From positions 1 to 64,000 of the forward strand of contig DATELK010000064.1 of assembly GCA_035276685.1 (NCBI GenBank): a stretch of 64,000 nt of DNA, given 5' to 3'. Under the pieces are notes generated by a model, which made no database searches, was not told the DNA's origin, and worked only from the letters and a program-made list of their open reading frames with translations. Positions 18,619 through 26,176 of this stretch are shown here, one piece after another (the first letter of the stretch is position 1; each line of letters starts with the position of its first letter). The DNA comes from JACVRN01 sp035276685. Lineage in GTDB: Bacteria; Acidobacteriota; Blastocatellia; Pyrinomonadales; Pyrinomonadaceae. A program made the translations under genes and the position numbers.

Positions 18619-19365
18619 ATGCCCGAGCGGAAGGAGAATCTGCTGCTGGCTGCGCTGCCAGAGGATGAGCGCCAGCGGCTTGAGCCGTTTTTGAGATGGA
18701 CGAAGGTAGAGCTGCACGAGCCGCTCATAGAGCCTGACGAGCCAATCGAGATTGTCTTCTTCCCTTACGACGCCGTCACTTCCACGATTCAGGAGATGGA
18801 GGACGGCGGAAGCATTGAGACGGGCCTGATGGGTGTCGAAGGCATGATAGGCATTCAGTTCTGGCTGCGTATGCCTTCAACGCCTACGCGAACCGTCGTG
18901 CAGGTGGACGGCAGCGGCCACGTGATGAGCAGCGCGGACTTCAAGCGCGAGGTCATGGACAAACCTTCTTCACTGCTCAACATCCTTGTAGCGCGCTACA
19001 CGCATGCCTTCCTCACTATGACTTCGACCGTCGCGGCCTGCAACCGCCTGCACACCATAGACCAGCGCATGTGCCGCTGGCTCATGCTCATTCATAACCG
19101 CGCCCGGCGCGACGAGTTTCCCATGCGGCAGGAGTTCATAGCGCAGATGCTTGGCGTGCACCGGCCCACGATTTCCACCGCCGCAGGCATGTTGCAGAAG
19201 GCGGGGCTCATTAGCTACACGCGCGGGCAGATGAAGATACTCGACGCGGAAGGACTGCTCGCGGGCTCGTGCGAGTGTCTTGAGCTGATGGAGTCACAGA
19301 TGGATAGAGTCTTTGACACGCCCTGGCGAAGGCTCGCCAAACGGAAGGACAGAATGGATGGATAA
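18619..19365 (+). CDS. Crp/Fnr-family transcriptional regulator (1 of 3)
   Basis: 248 residues. An N-terminal cyclic-nucleotide-binding-like beta roll (about 10-130) with the motif GLMGVEGMIGI, which replaces the usual cAMP phosphate cassette, then a long dimerisation helix and a C-terminal winged HTH (about 175-225: RQEFIAQMLGVHRPTISTAAG). No CxxC or multiple-cysteine iron-sulphur pattern of Fnr is visible. AAGGAG lies 9 nt upstream of the ATG. Two paralogues sit at 20691 and 21531. The ligand is unknown. Confidence 0.9.
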   Translation: MPERKENLLLAALPEDERQRLEPFLRWTKVELHEPLIEPDEPIEIVFFPYDAVTSTIQEMEDGGSIETGLMGVEGMIGIQFWLRMPSTPTRTVVQVDGSGHVMSSADFKREVMDKPSSLLNILVARYTHAFLTMTSTVAACNRLHTIDQRMCRWLMLIHNRARRDEFPMRQEFIAQMLGVHRPTISTAAGMLQKAGLISYTRGQMKILDAEGLLAGSCECLELMESQMDRVFDTPWRRLAKRKDRMDG

Positions 19366-19785
19366 GGAAGCACCTTTAGAGAAGCTTTTACGGGGCAAGC
19401 AAGCCAGCTCTCAATCCTGATCTCCTCAGTTCATATCTCTAATCGCCGCAGAGGCCGGGTTATGACCCAAACCCACCTGCCCTTTTGTCATTAGCAAACA
19501 GTTTTTGTCTTTTGTCGGTACGCTCTCTGGAATAGTCGTAAACTTTTCCGGCAAAGCGGCTTCCGCCGGATGAATTGAGAAGCTTCCTTCAGTTAACTTT
19601 TTAACCGATTAGGGTAAATCCCTACTGAATCGGCGCACCTTCCTGATATTCAAAGCCTCCCGCTCGGCTCTATAGTACGCGAGTCTAAAATAGAATCCGG
19701 CTTTACTGTTTGTGACGGCAATCCACTGGCCTGAAACTCTAACAAGTGCGGACTAGCGCCCCGCCCTTCTCTTAATCTCACTACC
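19366..19785. other. 420-bp intergenic region without a recognisable gene
   Basis: Between the first Crp/Fnr gene and the receiver protein. It is somewhat more AT-rich than its surroundings (for example the TTAGCAAACAGTTTTTGTCT stretch near 19492) and probably carries the promoter of the receiver/PAS/Crp run downstream. I see no ORF, tRNA, repeat of either local family or convincing terminator hairpin in it. Confidence 0.5.
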
Positions 19786-20241
19786 ATGAATGGTTTTTTG
19801 GCCGAACCTGAGAAGAACAGTGACTCCCTCTCGCGGGACGGCGAATCGGCGAGCGACGGCCGCAAGCCGCTCGTGCTGGTGGTGGAAGACCACGAGGACA
19901 CGCGCTTTCTGATTACGTACCTTCTGGGCGTGCGCGGCTGCGACGTGCGTGTGGCGGAGAACGGCGAAGAGGCCATACACATGGCAGAAGCCATGCGGCC
20001 CGGACTGGTGCTGATGGACATTAACCTGCCGCGCATGAACGGGCTCGCGGCCACGCGCAGGATGCGCCAGATAGCCGCGCTCAAGAGCGTCCCCGTAATC
20101 TTTCTCTCCGGCTACGCAGACGCCTCCTCGCGCGCAGAGGCGCTGGCCGAAGGCGGCGACGATTACCTCGTGAAGCCGTTCGCGCTCGCAGAGTTTGAGC
20201 GCATTCTGGAAAGGTACATAGGAAAGAGCGGCGGCCACTGA
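19786..20241 (+). CDS. Single-domain response regulator (receiver only)
   Basis: 151 residues. A CheY-like receiver domain fills residues of about 25-145: acidic pocket in VVEDHEDTRF, phosphorylation site Asp78 in VLMDINLPRMNG, Thr/Ser position in FLSGYADA and lysine in YLVKPFALAEF. There is no output domain. The first 25 residues are polar and unstructured. Such proteins pass phosphate between kinases or bind targets. The partner kinase could be the large CheB-CheR-kinase upstream or a kinase elsewhere. It is followed after 37 bp by a PYP-like PAS protein. Confidence 0.9.
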   Translation: MNGFLAEPEKNSDSLSRDGESASDGRKPLVLVVEDHEDTRFLITYLLGVRGCDVRVAENGEEAIHMAEAMRPGLVLMDINLPRMNGLAATRRMRQIAALKSVPVIFLSGYADASSRAEALAEGGDDYLVKPFALAEFERILERYIGKSGGH

Positions 20242-20278
20242 CGGCTGCCGCGCCGGGAATCGAACGGAAGTTGTTGTT

Positions 20279-20629
20279 ATGAACGCCTCGCAGATTGAAG
20301 AAAGAAACTTTTTCGGCCTCTTTGAGCTGGACGACGCAGGGACTGTGCTTTACTCAAGGGTAGAGCCAGACGGGCGCTCCTCGAACGGCGCGGGCGCAAG
20401 CCTCACCGGCCAGAACTTTTTCAAAGAGATAGTGCCGTGCGTCAACGGCGAAGAGCTGCGCAGGCGCATCACTCGTTTCGCTTCGAGCGAGATTCAGGCC
20501 GACAACTTCATATTCAACTGTCAGATTGAGAACGCCCCTCTAACCGTCCGTGTGCTGCTGGCGCGCATCAGCGAGCGCTCCAACGGCGAGAAGACGAAAT
20601 CCATACTCGTTCATATTAGAAAACCTTAG
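20279..20629 (+). CDS. PAS-domain protein resembling photoactive yellow protein
   Basis: 116 residues, a single PAS domain. The stretch GQNFFKEIVPCVNGEE closely matches the GKNFFKDVAPC segment of photoactive yellow protein (PYP), whose cysteine carries the p-coumaroyl chromophore. Here the cysteine is Cys54. Aligned by this motif, Tyr25 and Glu29 (LYSRVE) correspond to the two residues that hydrogen-bond the PYP chromophore, with the same 4-residue spacing; the PYP Thr50 position appears to be Arg. It lies 37 bp after a receiver protein and just before two Crp/Fnr regulators. Whether it binds a chromophore is unknown; PYP-like folds without one also exist. Confidence 0.75.
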   Translation: MNASQIEERNFFGLFELDDAGTVLYSRVEPDGRSSNGAGASLTGQNFFKEIVPCVNGEELRRRITRFASSEIQADNFIFNCQIENAPLTVRVLLARISERSNGEKTKSILVHIRKP

Positions 20630-20690
20630 ACACGAAATTTCCGGCACCTCCTCCACGCGGCCGGGAACTCTTTGAAACGGAGATTTGATG

Positions 20691-21506
20691 ATGAGTGAAG
20701 TAATAAACAAGAGCATCCTCACACGCAAAGACGTGCGCCTGGGACGACCCGATAGGAAATCCTCTTTCAATGCTCGCGCGGCGGCAATCCATCAGGGACA
20801 GAACGGAATTAAGAGCACCCCGTTCGGAGGACTGATGACCAACCGGCTGCTCGCGCGTCTTCCGGGCGAAGATTTCGCGCGCCTGCTGCCTTACATGGAG
20901 CCGGTCACGCTACAGGCGGGGCATTACCTCTACGGCCTGGGCAACAACATTGACCATGTATACTTCCCTGAGACGGCCGTCATCTCGCACGTACATCTTC
21001 TGGAAGACGGCAACACGACGGAAGTCGCGCTCGTCGGCAAAGAAGGCATGACGGGCCTTTCTGCCGTCTTCAACGCGCCGCCCGCGAACTACTGGTCGCA
21101 GATCATCATAGGCGGCGGCGCTCTTAGAGTAGAGGTAGAAGTCCTCCTGGAGGACTTCTACCGCGGGCAAGCGATGCAAAGGCTCGTGCTCAACTACGCC
21201 AGCGAGCGCATAGCGCAGATTTCACAAAGGGCCGTCTGCAACGGCCGCCACACTCTCTCGGAGCGGCTTGCGACGTGGCTGCTGATGCTGCACGACAGAG
21301 CGGGCGACGGCCCGTTGCTGCTCACGCACGAAGAGATAGCGCGACACCTCGGCGCACGCCGCGCCAGCATCTCCGTTGCCGCCACGCTGCTCAAGGACAG
21401 GCGCATCATCAGCTACAATCGCGGCCACATACGCATACTGGACAGGCAAACGCTTCTCAGCACGGCCTGCGAATGCTACGAAACGCTCGCACGATACAGC
21501 GAATAA
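20691..21506 (+). CDS. Crp/Fnr-family transcriptional regulator (2 of 3)
   Basis: 271 residues. A polar N-terminal extension of about 45 residues precedes the cNMP-binding-like beta roll (GNTTEVALVGKEGMTGLSAV), a dimerisation helix and a winged HTH (about 205-250: THEEIARHLGARRASISVAA). The start at 20691 is chosen because GGAG at 20679 is 8 nt upstream; ATG at 20688 and TTG at 20685 are also in frame. It shares the ALVGKEGM/LVGREG motif with its two neighbours. Codon use matches the region. Confidence 0.88.
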   Translation: MSEVINKSILTRKDVRLGRPDRKSSFNARAAAIHQGQNGIKSTPFGGLMTNRLLARLPGEDFARLLPYMEPVTLQAGHYLYGLGNNIDHVYFPETAVISHVHLLEDGNTTEVALVGKEGMTGLSAVFNAPPANYWSQIIIGGGALRVEVEVLLEDFYRGQAMQRLVLNYASERIAQISQRAVCNGRHTLSERLATWLLMLHDRAGDGPLLLTHEEIARHLGARRASISVAATLLKDRRIISYNRGHIRILDRQTLLSTACECYETLARYSE

Positions 21507-21530
21507 AAGTTTGCGGAGACTCTTGAACTA

Positions 21531-22235
21531 ATGCCTGATGTCCGGTCGTCATTAAGCGGAAACCGCCTGCTCGATTCCATCTCGCCGGAAGAGTACGAGC
21601 GGCTCTCCGCGCATCTTAAAAGAGTCTCGTTGAGCCTGAGCGAAGTGCTCTTCAGGCCGGACGAGCGCATAAGTCACGCCTACTTTCCCACGACCTGCAT
21701 CGTCTCGCTGCTGACGGAGCTTCAGGACGGGAGCGGGATGGAAGTGGGACTCGTCGGGCGCGAAGGCGTCGTGGGCATCTCCGCCATACTCGGCGGCGAA
21801 GAGACGAAGGTCGCCACCGTTCAGGCACAGGGCGAAGCGCTCAGGATAGAGGCCGGGCTGCTCAGGGAAGAGTTTCAGCAGGGCGGACTGCTGCAAAGGG
21901 CGCTCCTCAGGTACACGCACGCGCTGATGACTCAAATCTCTCAATCCGTAGTCTGCAACGCGAGACACAACGTAGAGGGCAGGCTCGCGCGCTGGCTCCT
22001 GATGTATTTAGACCGCTCCGATACGAACGAGTTCGAGCTGACGCACGAGTTCATGGCAAACATGCTCGGCGTGCGCCGCCCCGGTGTGAGCGAGATAGCC
22101 AATAGGCTACAGGAGCGGGGACTGATTCGGTACCAGCGCGGCCGCGTAACCATCCTCAGCCGCGAGGGGCTTGAGGCGCTGGTCTGCGAATGCTACCCGA
22201 TTGTCAAAGAGAAGTTCGAGAGCTTCCTGCTCTGA
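21531..22235 (+). CDS. Crp/Fnr-family transcriptional regulator (3 of 3)
   Basis: 234 residues. A cNMP-binding-like domain with MEVGLVGREGVVGIS, a central helix and a winged HTH (about 165-215: THEFMANMLGVRRPGVSEIANR). It follows the second paralogue by 24 bp, so they may be one operon. The recognition helix VRRPGVSEI differs from those of paralogues 1 (VHRPTISTA) and 2 (ARRASISVA), so the three may read different or partly overlapping operators. Confidence 0.9.
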   Translation: MPDVRSSLSGNRLLDSISPEEYERLSAHLKRVSLSLSEVLFRPDERISHAYFPTTCIVSLLTELQDGSGMEVGLVGREGVVGISAILGGEETKVATVQAQGEALRIEAGLLREEFQQGGLLQRALLRYTHALMTQISQSVVCNARHNVEGRLARWLLMYLDRSDTNEFELTHEFMANMLGVRRPGVSEIANRLQERGLIRYQRGRVTILSREGLEALVCECYPIVKEKFESFLL

Positions 22236-22239
22236 CGCT

Positions 22240-22857
22240 TCAACGCTCGGACTCGGCCTTTGAAACGTTCCTGCCTTTGGCCATCACGCCGTCCCAACGA
22301 CTGACCACGTCCACGTGAATCCCTAACTGGTCAAGTGCGCGCTGCACTGTGTGGTTGACCATGTCGTCTATCGTCTGCGGGCGGTTGTAGAAGGCTGGCA
22401 CGGGCGGCAGTACAACAGCGCCCATCCTTGAGAGCTTCAGCATGTTCTCAAGATGTATCTCGCTTAAGGGGGCTTCGCGTACCATCAGCACCAGCCGCCG
22501 CCGCTCCTTCAAGGTAACGTCAGCCGCGCGATGCACAAGGTTGTCGCCCATGCCGCCCGCGATTGCGCCGAGCGTCCTCACGCTGCAAGGGGCTATTATC
22601 ATGCCCTCTGTCAGAAACGAGCCGCTTGAGATGCTCGCGCCCTGGTCTTGCGCCTGATAGTGACTGGTAGCCATCTGCTGCACCTCTTCCATCGTGTAAG
22701 GCGTCTCGTGCAAGAGCGTGCGCGCGGCCCACTTGCTCATCACAAGATGAGTCTCTATGCCCGTGCCTTCCAGAATTTGCAGCAGTCGCACGCCGAAGAT
22801 GGTGCCGGTCGCGCCCGTCATGCCGACTACAAGTCTTCTGCCCGGTTTATCTGTCAT
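22240..22857 (-). CDS. ubiX: UbiX-type flavin prenyltransferase
   Basis: 205 residues. UbiX enzymes prenylate FMN with dimethylallyl phosphate to make the prenyl-FMN cofactor of UbiD-type decarboxylases. Family motifs seen are VVGMTGATGTIFGVRLL (nucleotide-binding loop), HLVMSKWA, GSFLTEGMIIAPCSVRTLGAIAGG, and LVLMVREAPLSEIHLENML with PPVPAFYNRP. The ATG at 22857 is preferred over an in-frame TTG at 22866. No ubiD is in the window. It is convergent with the third Crp/Fnr gene, with only 4 bp between stop codons. Confidence 0.93.
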   Translation of the reverse strand: MTDKPGRRLVVGMTGATGTIFGVRLLQILEGTGIETHLVMSKWAARTLLHETPYTMEEVQQMATSHYQAQDQGASISSGSFLTEGMIIAPCSVRTLGAIAGGMGDNLVHRAADVTLKERRRLVLMVREAPLSEIHLENMLKLSRMGAVVLPPVPAFYNRPQTIDDMVNHTVQRALDQLGIHVDVVSRWDGVMAKGRNVSKAESER

Positions 22858-23134
22858 AGCTCGCAAGCATCCTTAAATTTTACTTGAAGACATAGAATCA
22901 CAGTCCCGGCGTATTAGCCAAGCGCCCGTTGAACGTCCGCTGCCGTACACAATCTAAATGCAATCAAATCTTCACCCGATTGCTGCACACTCCTCTTAAA
23001 CAATCTGTATTTTCGTCTTTGTCCTAACATCTACACCGGAAAAGTTCATTGTTATTTTAGGTAGTAAACCTCGCTCTAAAAAAAGTTCGTTCAATTCAGC
23101 ACGGTCACTCTCTCCCGACGGAGGACAGACAGTA

Positions 23135-23356
23135 ATGGGCGACGACCAACTATCGTTCAAGAGCGGTAACAGTGTTCGCATCAAGCAGGGATTATTCACA
23201 GGCCACACAGGAGAAGTCATCAACACCATGACCATGCAGTCCCGGCTGGGTCTCTGCGTTCTGGTCTGGGTCAAACTCATGAGCGGAAGAGTGGACGGGT
23301 TTAGCCCGGACAGTCTGGAGAGGCTGAGGGGCTTCCCAAGGCGAAGGGCGGCCTAA
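23135..23356 (+). CDS. Small KOW-motif protein
   Basis: 73 residues. A KOW-like motif (GNSVRIKQGLFTGHTGEVIN), as found in NusG C-terminal domains and ribosomal proteins L24/L26, is followed by a beta strand (LCVLVWVKLMSG) and an Arg-rich tail. GGAGGA is 9 nt upstream of the ATG. A strong hairpin terminator follows. A role in nucleic acid or ribosome binding is inferred from the motif only. Confidence 0.75.
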   Translation: MGDDQLSFKSGNSVRIKQGLFTGHTGEVINTMTMQSRLGLCVLVWVKLMSGRVDGFSPDSLERLRGFPRRRAA

Positions 23357-23388
23357 AGAGTCAGGACACCTTTGCTCAAAATGAAGAA

Positions 23389-23430
23389 GAGGCGGAAGCA
23401 CAACGCTCTTGTGCGCTTCCGCCTCGTTTT
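23389..23430 (+). terminator. Rho-independent terminator after the KOW gene
   Basis: GAGGCGGAAGC (23389-23399) pairs perfectly with GCTTCCGCCTC (23415-23425), and the arms extend through ACA/TGT-type pairing into the loop, followed by GTTTTACTTT. On the other strand the hairpin is followed by a purine-poor CTTCTTCAT stretch, so it may also serve the convergent ferritin-like gene. Confidence 0.85.
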
Positions 23431-23446
23431 ACTTTAAGCCGCCTAT

Positions 23447-23935
23447 TCATCCCCAGCGAAAGACCGCGCGCATGAAGGGCGTGAGCCTGTGGCCCTCAAG
23501 GGCGCTGATAAAGAATAGCTCGTGGCTTCTTTCCGTCAAGGCCATCTGCCGCAGCTCGTCTTCAAAGCTTTTCAGGCCGAGCCGTTCTGCATACAAACAC
23601 GCCGCGTCGTACTCTTTGACGTTCCCGTGTTCCAGGAGTCCGGCGAAGTACATGGGCATGAAGCGGCCCGTAAAGTAGCAGCCCAGTCCAATCACTCTGC
23701 CCGTAAGCCACATCGCCATCTCTCTAATCTTCTGCGGGCGCGAGCCAAGGGCTTCCAGCATGCGCCTTATCTCTCTTCTGTGCGCCCACTCTTCATCCTC
23801 TATGCGGTAGACCGCCTCCTTCTCAGAGAAATCCCCGAGCGACTTCCAGTGCGCGCGATAGGCGAAGGCGGCGGCCATCTCGCCCGAATACGCTGCCCTC
23901 AGCACCCTCACAAGCTTTCGTCTATCTGAGTCCAT
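23447..23935 (-). CDS. Ferritin-like di-iron protein (COQ7-like)
   Basis: 162 residues, all-helical. The four-helix di-iron pattern is present: Glu in SGEMAAAFAYRAH, ExxH in EDEEWAHRREI, Glu in LEHGNVKEYDAA and ExxH in LTERSHELFF. The layout resembles demethoxyubiquinone hydroxylase (COQ7) and related ferritin-like proteins, and two hydrophobic segments in the middle (WLTGRVIGLGCYFTG) would allow membrane association as in COQ7. The substrate is not established; a ubiquinone role would fit the nearby ubiX but UbiX also serves other UbiD enzymes. Confidence 0.8.
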   Translation of the reverse strand: MDSDRRKLVRVLRAAYSGEMAAAFAYRAHWKSLGDFSEKEAVYRIEDEEWAHRREIRRMLEALGSRPQKIREMAMWLTGRVIGLGCYFTGRFMPMYFAGLLEHGNVKEYDAACLYAERLGLKSFEDELRQMALTERSHELFFISALEGHRLTPFMRAVFRWG

Positions 23936-24092
23936 AAGCCCTCGCTATTCTTAAGTCGGTCGGCCCCCGGACTCGAATCAATTCAATCCACGTGCCAGCT
24001 TAGCTAAGCTCGATATTTACAGAGGAACCTTGCCGCCGCGAGTTTGCATCCTGCGAAACGCCGCGAGAGGTTTTCGCAGAATAGGAAGATTC

Positions 24093-24175
24093 AAACAGGA
24101 TGGACAGGATAAGCAGGATGAAAGCAGAAGCAGTTATTTCTTTATCCTGTACATACTGTCTATCCCTGTAAATTC
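24093..24175. repeat. Inverted repeat, family A, copy 5
   Basis: AAACAGGATGGACAGGATAA with GCAGGATG is mirrored by TATCCTGTACATACTGTC and TATCCCTGTAAATT. It is a more diverged copy, with a 3-bp loss in the left arm (CAGGATGG for CAGGGATGG). It lies 6 bp from the stop codon of the minus-strand serine hydrolase. Confidence 0.85.
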
Positions 24176-24181
24176 CCCTAT

Positions 24182-25573
24182 CTATTTTATCTTTCTGCCG
24201 GGCACGTTCTGCCCGTTCTGATGAAGTATAAGCTGTGTGACCTGTCCCTTCTCGTCTTTCACAAAGCTTATTTGAGCATCCACTACGGTGATGAAGAACT
24301 CTGTTTCCGACTGAGCGAAAAGCTCTATCTGCGGCTGGCCAGTGGCCTGAGCATAGAGCCTGTTGCCGTCTCTGGTGATGGTGATGACGAAGGAGGGCGC
24401 AAGCTCGTACTGTCCTACGTAAGCGTCCAGAATCTTCGCATCCAACTGTATTGCCTTGCGCTCTTTCGGCGGCTCGTACCTGGCGAGCGGGTAGCGGCTC
24501 TCAAGCAGGTGCAGGCCTATGTCGTCTATGTCGTTCGCGGAATTGGAGAGCACCACCACGCCCAGCCCCTTCTTCTTATCGAAGCCCGCGAAGGAGTGAT
24601 AGCCGCGCGTGCCGCCGTTGTGCCAGACAATCTCAGTCCCGAAATTGTTCCATATGTGCCAGCCCAGGCCTATGCTTAGATTGGGCGTGCCCGTGGCCCT
24701 CTGCAACTGATGCGCCTTCTGCATGGCGGGAAGAAGCTGCGTTTCCTTTAGCCCCATGTTGGCCGCCACGAACTTGAGCATGTCGTTGACGGTGGAGCGC
24801 AGAGCGCCCGCGCCCGCGAGCGTCGTGAAGTCCCAAGTGCTGACGGGACTTCCGCCCTGGTCGTACCCGGTGGCAAGCAGGGCGCGCATCTGCGGCGTGA
24901 GCGTCACGCGCGTGCTATCCATGCCGAGCGGCTTCAGTATGCGCGTCTGCACCAGCGTCTCGTAATCCGTCCCTGCGCGGAGAGACAGGATGTAGCCGAG
25001 AAGTCCCGCGCCCAGATTCGAGTACTCGTACTTTTCGCCTATGTCGCGGGTCAAGGTGTAGCCGGAGAGAAACTCGTAAAGCTGCGCGACCGTGTAATCG
25101 GCGTAAGGATTATTAGGGTCAGCGGGCTTGAGATTAGCGGGCAGGCGCGGCAAGCCAGACGTGTGCGTGGCTAAATCAAGCAGCGTTATCTCCCTGCCGT
25201 TCCTCGCGGGAACCTTGACGCTCTTCGGCAGGTACTTTGATATGGGGTCATTAAGATTCACCTCTCCGCGCGCTGCCATGTCGGCGAGCAAGGTAGAGGT
25301 GAAGACTTTCGTGATGGAGCCTATCTCGAAGACCGTGTCGCCGTTAAGCTCTGCGCGGCTCTCAAGCGAGGGCTTGCCGTAGCTGATGACTCTAGTCCCC
25401 TTGCCGGTGATGAGGCCCACGACGATGCCCACGTTTCGCTTACTCTTCTCGACCCTCTCCTGAAGAATGTTTCGTATGTAGGCGTCGTCCGGCGCTGTTT
25501 GGGCAGACGCTTGTGTGAGCATTGATGCGACCAGCATGATAATGGAGGTGAAGCAGGCCAGACCTTTATTCAT
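24182..25573 (-). CDS. Exported serine hydrolase of the beta-lactamase (class C / PBP4-like) fold
   Basis: 463 residues. A signal peptide (MNKGLACFTSIIMLVASM..QASAQ) leads into a beta-lactamase-related domain: SITK in EIGSITKVFTSTLL (the SxxK nucleophile motif), YSN in KYEYSNLGAG (YxN) and HNGGTRGYHS (an HxG equivalent of KTG). The C-terminal 100 residues form a beta-barrel-like DUF3471-type extension (LDAYVGQYELAPS). The ATG at 25573 follows GGGAG by 6 nt; an upstream in-frame start would hide the signal peptide. It could be a peptidase or esterase; resistance is not implied. Confidence 0.9.
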   Translation of the reverse strand: MNKGLACFTSIIMLVASMLTQASAQTAPDDAYIRNILQERVEKSKRNVGIVVGLITGKGTRVISYGKPSLESRAELNGDTVFEIGSITKVFTSTLLADMAARGEVNLNDPISKYLPKSVKVPARNGREITLLDLATHTSGLPRLPANLKPADPNNPYADYTVAQLYEFLSGYTLTRDIGEKYEYSNLGAGLLGYILSLRAGTDYETLVQTRILKPLGMDSTRVTLTPQMRALLATGYDQGGSPVSTWDFTTLAGAGALRSTVNDMLKFVAANMGLKETQLLPAMQKAHQLQRATGTPNLSIGLGWHIWNNFGTEIVWHNGGTRGYHSFAGFDKKKGLGVVVLSNSANDIDDIGLHLLESRYPLARYEPPKERKAIQLDAKILDAYVGQYELAPSFVITITRDGNRLYAQATGQPQIELFAQSETEFFITVVDAQISFVKDEKGQVTQLILHQNGQNVPGRKIK

Positions 25574-25670
25574 AACTCGCTCCCGGTGCAGGTACTGTTC
25601 GACTAGCTTTTTCATATAATGATTGAATGACAGTCGCAATCGCAAGTTGAAAGGGAAGGCTTTTATCAAC

Positions 25671-26132
25671 ATGTCTCTCATCTTCGGCCAGCCGCTGGAC
25701 GGCGTCGAATATAGCGAGCGGCGCGCGGCCTACGTAGTAATCTTAAACGGCGAGGGGCGCGTCGCTATGGTTAATGACAACGATAAATGGTATCTGCCGG
25801 GCGGTGGCACCGAAGGGAGCGAGACGCCGGAAGAGACCGCGCGGCGAGAGGTGTGCGAAGAGCTTGCGCGCAATGTTCGCCTGACTCGTGTCCTTGGCCG
25901 CGCTGTTCAGTACTACTACTCTTCCGCGGACGAAAGGCATTACAGGATGGAGGCCGCGTTCTTCAGTGGCGAATTGACGGACGAGCCTGTGGGCGGCACG
26001 CCCGAGCATGAATTGAGATGGGTGACCGTGGATGAAGCTCAGAGAGAATGCTTTCACGCCTGTCACGCCTGGATTATTACCCAAGCATTAACAAACAGGT
26101 CAGAACCGCCTGCGGTAGCGGGCGGGTTTTAA
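25671..26132 (+). CDS. Nudix hydrolase
   Basis: About 153 residues. The Nudix box is complete: GGGTEGSETPEETARREVCEEL (G x5 E x7 REVCEEL), which binds Mg2+ and hydrolyses a nucleoside diphosphate linked to another moiety; the substrate is not predictable. A Met at 25623 in the same frame lacks a ribosome site, whereas the Met at 25671 has GGGAAGG upstream. The last residues (NRSEPPAVAGGF) are not native: they are read from a family B repeat that overlaps the gene's 3' end. Confidence 0.88.
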   Translation: MSLIFGQPLDGVEYSERRAAYVVILNGEGRVAMVNDNDKWYLPGGGTEGSETPEETARREVCEELARNVRLTRVLGRAVQYYYSSADERHYRMEAAFFSGELTDEPVGGTPEHELRWVTVDEAQRECFHACHAWIITQALTNRSEPPAVAGGF

Positions 26133-26175
26133 CTTAGCTTGAGACCCGCCCGCTACCGCAGGCGGTACTGACCTG
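26096..26175. repeat. Long inverted repeat, family B, copy 3 (inside a gene end)
   Basis: CAGGTCAGAACCGCCTGCGG with TAGCGGGCGGGTTTT is mirrored by GACCCGCCCGCTACCGCAGG and CGGTACTGACCTG. The centre is shortened compared with the other copies (TTAGCTTGAG, no CTAGAGTC). Its left half is translated as the C-terminus of the Nudix gene and supplies its stop codon (TAA at 26130-26132). Confidence 0.92.
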
Positions 26176-26176
26176 C

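Noticed and set aside
24182..25573. Beta-lactamase-like motifs might be read as an antibiotic resistance gene (also at 51597).
   Set aside because: The motifs (SxxK, YxN or YxG, HxG) are shared by many esterases and peptidases. The DUF3471-type extension and lack of close similarity to known resistance enzymes favour a general serine hydrolase.
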